Below are positions 58,190 to 64,000 of a DNA stretch of 64,000 bases, in pieces. Origin of the DNA: Flavobacterium sp. LC2016-13 (GTDB lineage: Bacteria; Bacteroidota; Bacteroidia; Flavobacteriales; Flavobacteriaceae). The first letter of the stretch is position 1. Every line of letters starts with the position of its first letter. The position numbers were made by a program, and so were the translations under genes. The stretch spans positions 124,001 through 188,000 of the forward strand of contig NZ_WMDQ01000003.1 in assembly GCF_009707955.1 (NCBI RefSeq). Direction: 5' to 3'. Under the pieces are notes generated by a model, which was not told the origin of the DNA, ran no database searches, and worked only from the letters and a program-made list of their open reading frames with translations.

Positions 58190-59497
58190 TTAGAAATTAT
58201 CAAACTTTGTCCAAGTGTTAGTCCAAAGCGTTTCTGTTTTAAATGCACCTGTATTTCCTGTTAAATCCAATGCTCCATCATTAAAGAATGGTTGAGTAAG
58301 TCCCCATTTTGGAGCTGGAACTGCTGTAGAAGTAGAAGTACCTAAACCTGAAATTGTTGTTCCTACTGGTAGAGCTACATTATCAAACCCGTGGATTGAT
58401 ACTCTAGAATAAGAAGAACCAGCTGGTAATGAAGGAGACTCCCATCTAATTCCTGTGTTATATCCTGTAACAGTAACATCAGTAAGGCTTATGTTACCTG
58501 CTCTACGTACGTGAATAGCATTTTCGTATAAATCAGCTACAGTAGTTGAGCTTACTCCTATGATTGATAATTGAGAAATAACCGGACGTGTGATAAGTGC
58601 TGTAGAAGAACCAGTAGCATTGTTATCTAATTCGATACCATTAGAATCTGGATTTCCACCGCTTAAACTGTGTGTAGAATTACTATCTGCAATTGCAATC
58701 GCTTTTGTAACTGTTCCTGTATATCCAAGATCAAAGTCAAAGTTATCATCATCCGGAGCAAAAGAAACTAAATGCGAAGCATTTACTGTTCCTCCAAAAA
58801 ATTCAAATGAATCATCTCTTCCGTATGATACCTGAACGTGATCGATAGTTGTACCTGAACCAACACCACCTAAAGTTAATCCGTTGATTTCAACTCCAGT
58901 TATAGCATCTAAAATACGTCCTGCAAATTCGATACGAACATAATTTAAAGATCCACCGTTATGAAGATTATTAGAACCTCCATAATAAAAATCAGTAGGA
59001 TTAACAAGCTGATCTCCTAACCCTTCGATTACGTTAGAATCTGATCCGTTATTTACAGCAGCATCACCTAATATAACAAGACCTCCAAAATCACCTGGAG
59101 CAGCTGTTGTTGAAGCACCGTCTAATAAATTGTAACTTGTAAAAATAACTGGTGCAGTTGCAGTACCTTGTGCATCAATTTTACCTGTTTTAGTAATAAC
59201 AAGAACTCCAGTAGCAACTCCTGCAGCTAAAGGTTTAGCTTTAATAAATGTTCCTGCTTCAATTGTTAATGTAGCTCCTGATTTTACACGAACTACACCT
59301 TCAATTTCCCAAACTTTGTCGCTAGTCCAAGTTGTGTTTGTTGTAATATCCCCGCTTACAGTTTGTACTGTTGTAGGATATCCGCTGTAGTCAGCACTAG
59401 CAGATTTCATAGAAAAAGAAGAATCAGCAGATGAATCATCATTTTGGCAAGAGCTCACAGCAAGAGCTACCATTGCACATAAAAAAAATTTTTTCAT
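58190..59497 (-). CDS. Surface lipoprotein with right-handed beta-helix repeats
   Basis: A 435-residue lipoprotein (FFLCAMVALAVSSCQNDDSSA; lipid Cys about 17, acidic run as in surface export signals). A parallel beta-helix follows: VWEIEGVVRVKSGATLTIEA, IKAKPLAAGVATGVLVI, FGGLVILGDAAVNNGSDSNV, NYVRIEFAGRILDAITG, ATLTIDHVQ-like turns. Such proteins in Bacteroidota often sit next to TonB receptors as ligand-binding surface partners. It lies 490 bp downstream of the STN-type receptor, in the same strand, with a structured leader. It could bind a polymer or mineral-like ligand; no enzyme residues are evident. Confidence 0.88.
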   Translation of the reverse strand: MKKFFLCAMVALAVSSCQNDDSSADSSFSMKSASADYSGYPTTVQTVSGDITTNTTWTSDKVWEIEGVVRVKSGATLTIEAGTFIKAKPLAAGVATGVLVITKTGKIDAQGTATAPVIFTSYNLLDGASTTAAPGDFGGLVILGDAAVNNGSDSNVIEGLGDQLVNPTDFYYGGSNNLHNGGSLNYVRIEFAGRILDAITGVEINGLTLGGVGSGTTIDHVQVSYGRDDSFEFFGGTVNASHLVSFAPDDDNFDFDLGYTGTVTKAIAIADSNSTHSLSGGNPDSNGIELDNNATGSSTALITRPVISQLSIIGVSSTTVADLYENAIHVRRAGNISLTDVTVTGYNTGIRWESPSLPAGSSYSRVSIHGFDNVALPVGTTISGLGTSTSTAVPAPKWGLTQPFFNDGALDLTGNTGAFKTETLWTNTWTKFDNF

Positions 59498-59986
59498 AAT
59501 AATTTAATTAATGCTATATTTGCTGCATTACAAACTAGGCCTTTGGAGAGAGCAGCAAAATATCTTTCCTTAGGTCTTTCTCTTTTTTGGTAAAGATCTT
59601 TTCAATAAACGATCCCGCTTTACCATCGGGGTTTATACCTACTAATCCGTCTTTCACTCATAGGATTTTTTTAACGCAGTGAAAGGTTCGCTTTCCATTC
59701 TTTTAAAATCTTATATAAAAGAAGATCTCATTTACTTCCATTTTAAAAGAACATCTTAAAGTACTTTTTTACATTTTTGATTAATGCATTAAACAAAAAA
59801 GAAATCTATTACTTACAACTAAATACATTAGATTTTGAAAAATCAAAATGTCATCCCCAATTTTTATTGTTAACGGTTTCTTAATATATGCTCCCGTTTG
59901 TATCAGGATTACAATGAAATTGTTGAATTAAAGATTAACTAATCTGTAGTCTTTATCATCAAATTTCTTACGACAGATTATCAACC
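59498..59986 (-). ncRNA. 489-bp leader with competing stems (candidate structured RNA)
   Basis: On the minus strand several stems overlap. GAAAG-CTTTC (hairpin with loop CGAAC, about 59681-59695) competes with TTTCACT (59678-59684) pairing AGTGAAA (59652-59658). CCCG-CGGG competes with GGTAAAG pairing CTTTACC farther down. A 40-codon ORF sits at 59535-59657. Mutually exclusive stems fit an attenuator or riboswitch-like leader of the beta-helix gene, but I see no known family. The more distal part (59761-59986) shows only AT-rich DNA and a weak AATCTGT/ACAGATT inverted repeat (59941-59979). Confidence 0.35.
59535..59657 (-). CDS. Possible 40-codon leader ORF (GTG start)
   Basis: GTG at 59655-59657 to TAG at 59535-59537 encodes VKDGLVGINPDGKAGSFIEK and continues with an amphipathic IFTKKEKDLRKDILLLSPKA. 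It looks more like real protein sequence than random AT-rich DNA, but the start codon is GTG, an in-frame TGA directly precedes it, and no family is known. It could be a leader peptide that couples translation to the overlapping stems, or a fossil of a gene. It ends 38 bp before the beta-helix ATG. Confidence 0.35.
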   Translation of the reverse strand: MKDGLVGINPDGKAGSFIEKIFTKKEKDLRKDILLLSPKA

Positions 59987-62900
59987 TTAAAATGAATAAT
60001 TAATTGATAAACTTATAGTTCTTCCGTTTTTGGCTTTAAAAACTTCTTTATCAATATCCTGATCGAATTTGTTTGTTGCACCTGCTCCCAAACCAAATCG
60101 CTCTCTTGGATTTACAACACCCGAGATGTCTTCTATTTTACTGTAACTGTTGGCGTTGTTGTATGTTTCTATACCTGCATCAAATAAATTTTTCATACTG
60201 CACTTTAGCTCCAGATTTTTTTCTTTAAAAAATTTGTAGCTCACCTGAGCATCTGTTACAGCATACGGTTTGCGAATTTCTTCGGCAAAATATTCAAAAC
60301 CTACAAGTATATACTGATCACCTACGGCATTATGTCTAAGACTGAATCCTAAACGTTCGCCTACATAATCAAGACCTAAATTATAAGTATAAGGTGATTG
60401 GCCGTAAAGCGGTCTGTTGGCTTCATAAGTTCCACCTGTACCGTCTAATCTAACATATGAAGTAACTTTTGTATCGTTTACAGATGCATTACCATAAACA
60501 AACAGGTTCTTTAATATATCGCCTTCTCCTAAAAAAGAAAGGTTTTTATAAAACTCTAATTCAAAACCCCAAAGCTTGGCATTGTCTGAATTGGTGTTAT
60601 AGATATCTCTGGCACCAGATGCATTTAAAAAACCTACTGCTTCGATTGGATTATCAATATTTTTATGATAGACACCAAAGGATAAAAGTTCACCGCCTGA
60701 TGGAAACCATTCTAATTTTAAATCATAATTATTGGCAACGCTTGAAACTAATCCGGATGTATAATTATATACTTTAGCAGAACGGATGGGATCGAAATAC
60801 GGAATCGTTAATCGCTCTGCAAATTGTGGACGCAAAACAGATTTGTTATAACCAAGCCTTACGTTCATTTTATTAGTAGGACTTATAATTAAACTGGCTG
60901 ATGGCAGAAATTGCCAAACTTTATCATCTCCCTGAACTTTTGCAAAATCATTAGGAACTTCAGACTGGCTTTCTATTTGTGTATAAATATAACTCTCTGC
61001 TCTTACTCCCCACACGAATCTTACATAGCTGCCAAGTTTGTCATCGAGCATTAAAAATGGTGAATGTATTTTTACATCGCCAACATATCTATTACCATAT
61101 ATTCCGAAATCCTGCCAGCCAAAACCTCCATAATAATAATTTGACCCGTCTAAAAATTTACTCAATGGTTCATAAATTTTAGCTCGCTCAGCAGTTTGTC
61201 CCACCGTAACTAATTTAGCAGACTCCTGTTGGTTTGTTGCTTTTTTATAAGTTCCGAAATAACCTGCTTTGATATCATTTGTAAAAGAATCACTAAAATC
61301 AAAAGAATATTTAAAGTTAATAGCGGCATTATAATCAACTTCATCATTTGAGAAATTACTTCTTCTAAAACTATTTCCTGGATTATAAACATCATAATAC
61401 TGTACTACATCATCACCTACTTTATCTCTTCTTATATCTACAAATGTTGCATCTTTGGTATCTTTTGTAACATTGCCGTAAGCCCCATACCAATTGATTT
61501 CTAATTTGTCGAATTTATGATTTCCTTCAATTTTATTTTGAATAAAAGTGGTGTAAACCGGATAATCAGATTCAGATGTAGTGGCCAGATTACTACCGTC
61601 TAATATATCTGAAGTAGGCTGAGCAATATCCCAGCCTGTAATCTGGGTTAATTGATTATTATAAATGTGCATTACCGTATTACGGGTTGTAATTTTATGA
61701 TTATCCAACTGTATAGATGCATTAAACATTCCGCCAAGAGTTGAGTTATAATTATAACTAGCTCCTGAATTTTTAAATCCATATTGTTTAAAAGTTGAAT
61801 AAGGTGCACCTTGCTTTTCTTCAGTAAACTCAGAATTACTTTTATAAAGACCTCTTTCTGTATGTTCTATATCTAATTTTTCCTGCGTATTCTTAAAAAT
61901 TAATGACCCGACAAACCCCCATTTGTTATTGTCTTTTAATTGATAAGTTCGTCCTATACCAAACTGAAGCGTTGTTCCCGGTGCTCCATACGTTTTATAA
62001 GTACTGAAATTATCCTCAGTAAATTGTTTTGACTGTTGAAGAAACAGACCAGATTCTGCTTCGGTTTTAGGTAACTCTAATGCAACAAGACCTGTAGGAT
62101 AATCGCGTCTTCCGTCATCAAATCCCCAATAATCATGATCGCCTTCTTGTCTTGTAAGTCTTTCTTTAAAAGTGCTTCTGCTATTATAAGAAGTGCTTAT
62201 AGAGAAATTGGTGAAATTTTCTTTTGGAATATCCATCGTTTTAACCTCAACATAACCACCAGCAAAATTGGCGTACATATCCGGAGTTGCAGATTTACTG
62301 ACAACGATACTCTCTACAATTGAAGTTGGAATAATATCAAAAGAAAAATTTTGCTGATAAGCATCTGTACTTGGCAAAGCAATTCCGTCCATAACAGCTT
62401 GGTTCCATCTTTCGCCCATAGAACGCACTACAACATATTTATCGCCTACAGTTGTTACACCAGTAATACGTTTTAATGAACTTGCAACATCTCTGTCCGG
62501 CGTTCTTGCAATTTGTTCTGCCGAAATTCCATCAGAAAACTGAGCCGCTTTTTTTTGCTGCAATAACAATCCCTGAACAGATGCTGTCGCTTTTTTATAA
62601 TCCTGAACAATAACAACTTCCTTTAGCGATTCTGCATCTTCTTTTAAAGAAACAACTAATGGCGTTTCTGAGCCTTCAAGAACTTTTACACCCGTAATTT
62701 TTTGAGTTTGAAACGAAATAGCGCTAATCTCAATTGTATATTCGCCAGGTTCTAATTCTAAAACATAATTACCATCAATGTCAGATTGTGTACCTAAACT
62801 TAGTTCAGCAACCATTACATTGACACCCGGTAACGAAAGTCCGTTTACGTCTACAACTTTACCTGTAATTTTTCCCTTCTTTTTTTTTTTCGAAGCGTCT

Positions 62901-63211
62901 TTACTATTTACGGCTATATTATTTTCATTTCTTCTAAAATTCAGATTTGTCATGTTTTGTAAATCAACCAGAATTTCATCAATCGAAACATTATCTTTTT
63001 TTAACGTAATAAGCGGCACAGTCAGATCCAGGTTTTTTTGATAAATAAACTGGTAAGGCGTGCGCGATTTTAAGTTATCGATAATTTTTTGCGGCGAAGA
63101 ATTTTTAAAATCAACCGAAACAGTTCCGGTTTGTGAATAAATGTTTGTTCCGAAGAAGACTCCGAAAAATAAAATCCAAAAGGCAAATTGCCTGAAAAGA
63201 TTATTGTTCAT
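59987..63211 (-). CDS. STN-domain TonB-dependent receptor (transducer type)
   Basis: A 1074-residue receptor: signal peptide (FAFWILFFGVFFGTNIYSQ), an STN secretin/TonB short N-terminal domain (VSVDFKNSSPQKIIDNLKSR, about 30-105, for FecR contact), a carboxypeptidase-like domain (GKVVDVNGLSLPGVNVMVAE), plug (DVASSLKRITGVTTVGDKYV, SIVVSKSATPDMYANFAGGY) and a large barrel ending in ISLSINYSF. STN plus an upstream FecR gene means ligand binding outside can signal to a FecI sigma factor (gene outside the window). It is followed by the beta-helix, T9SS, lipoprotein and protease genes. Confidence 0.95.
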   Translation of the reverse strand: MNNNLFRQFAFWILFFGVFFGTNIYSQTGTVSVDFKNSSPQKIIDNLKSRTPYQFIYQKNLDLTVPLITLKKDNVSIDEILVDLQNMTNLNFRRNENNIAVNSKDASKKKKKGKITGKVVDVNGLSLPGVNVMVAELSLGTQSDIDGNYVLELEPGEYTIEISAISFQTQKITGVKVLEGSETPLVVSLKEDAESLKEVVIVQDYKKATASVQGLLLQQKKAAQFSDGISAEQIARTPDRDVASSLKRITGVTTVGDKYVVVRSMGERWNQAVMDGIALPSTDAYQQNFSFDIIPTSIVESIVVSKSATPDMYANFAGGYVEVKTMDIPKENFTNFSISTSYNSRSTFKERLTRQEGDHDYWGFDDGRRDYPTGLVALELPKTEAESGLFLQQSKQFTEDNFSTYKTYGAPGTTLQFGIGRTYQLKDNNKWGFVGSLIFKNTQEKLDIEHTERGLYKSNSEFTEEKQGAPYSTFKQYGFKNSGASYNYNSTLGGMFNASIQLDNHKITTRNTVMHIYNNQLTQITGWDIAQPTSDILDGSNLATTSESDYPVYTTFIQNKIEGNHKFDKLEINWYGAYGNVTKDTKDATFVDIRRDKVGDDVVQYYDVYNPGNSFRRSNFSNDEVDYNAAINFKYSFDFSDSFTNDIKAGYFGTYKKATNQQESAKLVTVGQTAERAKIYEPLSKFLDGSNYYYGGFGWQDFGIYGNRYVGDVKIHSPFLMLDDKLGSYVRFVWGVRAESYIYTQIESQSEVPNDFAKVQGDDKVWQFLPSASLIISPTNKMNVRLGYNKSVLRPQFAERLTIPYFDPIRSAKVYNYTSGLVSSVANNYDLKLEWFPSGGELLSFGVYHKNIDNPIEAVGFLNASGARDIYNTNSDNAKLWGFELEFYKNLSFLGEGDILKNLFVYGNASVNDTKVTSYVRLDGTGGTYEANRPLYGQSPYTYNLGLDYVGERLGFSLRHNAVGDQYILVGFEYFAEEIRKPYAVTDAQVSYKFFKEKNLELKCSMKNLFDAGIETYNNANSYSKIEDISGVVNPRERFGLGAGATNKFDQDIDKEVFKAKNGRTISLSINYSF

Positions 63212-63276
63212 AATTGATGATTGTTAGTGTATTAGAATTAATTTTAATGTGATATTTAGTTTAATGTTTTTTAAAA

Positions 63277-63308
63277 ATTTGAATGACAAGTCCCTGTCCT
63301 ATTCAAAT
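63277..63308 (-). other. Hairpin between fecR and receptor genes
   Basis: ATTTGAATGACA (63277-63288) pairs with 63295-63308 (TGTC, bulge, ATTCAAAT). No strong T-run follows, so it is more likely an attenuating or processing hairpin than a terminator; this could lower receptor output relative to FecR. Confidence 0.5.
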
Positions 63309-63359
63309 CCGTTTATCACAGATTCAAATAAGATAATCGTTAAAGCTATTTTGCTTTAT

Positions 63360-64000
63360 TTATTTACTTATGAGATAAGTCCCGTTTCCTGTCGACTGAA
63401 TTTTAATTTCTAAGGCAAAAGCAATAGTCTGAAGCATCTCAAACAAACCTTGTCTCGTGTCAAGTGTTCCTTGTATTTTAAGGTTTTTTAAATCTTCATC
63501 GAGATAATTTACAGAAAATGTATGATCTGATTTTAGCTTCGTTAAAACCTCTTCCAGCGTTAATCCATCTACATAAATCAAAACCTTTTTCCAGTCCGGT
63601 TCAAAAACATTTGTTCTTTGTTTATTTACCATCGATGTTTTTTCTGCGTAAACTGCTTTAAAACCTCTTTCCAGAAAAACACTGTTTTCATCAGTTTCTA
63701 CTTTTACTTTTCCGGTTCTTACATTTACTTCAGGCTCTTTATCGCCGTATGCTTTTATATTAAATGAAGTTCCTAAAACAGTCGTTTTAATAGTTCCGGA
63801 ACTAATAATAAAAGGTCTTGAAGGATCACGTTTTACCTCAAAAAAAGCTTCTCCTTTTAGCGTTACCGTTCTTTTGTCCGGTGAAAATTTTGAAGGATAT
63901 TCCAGTTCAGAATTCTCATTTAGCCAAACACGGGTTCCATCAGGCAAAAACAAAAGGCGTATGTCTTTGGCAAATGTTTTTGTTGCAGTAACTTCTTGTT
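63360..64000 (-). CDS. FecR-family anti-sigma factor (5' end outside the window)
   Basis: Open from the right edge to a stop at 63360, at least 213 codons. The frame is continuous to 64000 without an ATG; a TTG at 63953 is internal, not the start. The FecR periplasmic domain is evident: RLLFLPDGTRVWLNENSELE, TVTLKGEAFFEVKRDPSRPF, TVLGTSFNIKAYG and VRTGKVKVETDENS. A C-terminal DUF4974-like part follows (VDGLTLEEVLTKLKSDHTFS). It should relay the state of the STN receptor to a sigma factor. The N-terminal cytoplasmic and membrane parts are missing here. Confidence 0.93.
   Translation of the reverse strand, partial: QEVTATKTFAKDIRLLFLPDGTRVWLNENSELEYPSKFSPDKRTVTLKGEAFFEVKRDPSRPFIISSGTIKTTVLGTSFNIKAYGDKEPEVNVRTGKVKVETDENSVFLERGFKAVYAEKTSMVNKQRTNVFEPDWKKVLIYVDGLTLEEVLTKLKSDHTFSVNYLDEDLKNLKIQGTLDTRQGLFEMLQTIAFALEIKIQSTGNGTYLISK

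Noticed and set aside
63951..63953. TTG as the start of the FecR gene
   Set aside because: The frame stays open to the window edge and continues the FecR sequence; the true start lies outside.
1..64000. tRNA, rRNA, prophage or transposase genes
   Set aside because: None could be recognised on either strand.

Overview
The window looks like a chromosomal segment of a Flavobacterium-like member of the Bacteroidota. The DNA is AT-rich. Many promoters carry the Bacteroidota -7 box TAnnTTTG, and start codons lack Shine-Dalgarno sequences. Outer-membrane systems are SusC/FecA-type TonB-dependent receptors, surface lipoproteins with acidic residues after the lipid Cys, and a type IX secretion sorting domain. 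I see no rRNA, tRNA, CRISPR array, prophage or insertion sequence.

Layout. (1) 1-6.6 kb: the start of a secreted adhesin-like protein, an exported sulfatase, a Crp/Fnr regulator with an atypical SDR, an ArsR/SRPBCC pair, and msrA. (2) 6.6-22.3 kb: a redox and electrophile-response region. It holds four more Crp/Fnr-type regulators, an HxlR regulator, two parallel cassettes that each begin with a small 2TM-domain protein (one with cupin and carboxymuconolactone-decarboxylase genes, one with a monooxygenase, a DJ-1/PfpI protein and an Old Yellow Enzyme), two aldo/keto reductases, an alpha/beta hydrolase and an FMN azoreductase. A membrane nucleotide cyclase lies just outside. (3) 23.4-35.6 kb: a run of plus-strand genes, most with export signals, for hydrolases and reductases. 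It includes four alpha/beta hydrolases (two near-identical paralogues with an Asp nucleophile), an amidohydrolase, a degenerate metallo-beta-lactamase protein, an alginate-export-type porin, an SnoaL-like protein, a deacetylase, a second Old Yellow Enzyme and an SDR. (4) 35.7-46.7 kb: an orphan TPR histidine kinase, a second sulfatase with a DUF1254 lipoprotein, a divergent AraC regulator, an MFS exporter and two DNA-repair glycosylases. (5) 47.2-53.9 kb: a compact four-gene operon of TonB receptor, DUF4876-like lipoprotein, DUF6850-like outer-membrane barrel and diheme cytochrome c peroxidase. (6) 54-64 kb: minus-strand FecR / STN-type TonB receptor, followed by a surface beta-helix lipoprotein, a T9SS cargo protein, a lipoprotein and an S41 protease.

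How the parts fit. Regions 2 and 3 look like a soluble-plus-periplasmic response to reactive or xenobiotic organic compounds, with many small one-component regulators. The most interesting signals are regulatory and architectural. Two cassettes share an almost identical inverted-repeat operator at the same 19-bp distance from their -7 boxes. A 30-bp perfect palindrome sits on a hydrolase promoter with no TetR gene in the window. Both sulfatase loci carry a matching GTTTCAT-N8-ATGAAAC palindrome. A 196-bp nested hairpin lies between two genes of region 3. A 14-bp inverted repeat lies inside the signal-peptide codons of the DUF6850 gene. The long leader of the beta-helix gene has competing stems and a 40-codon ORF. 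The TonB receptor/DUF4876/DUF6850/peroxidase operon is the best candidate for an undescribed multi-component system.
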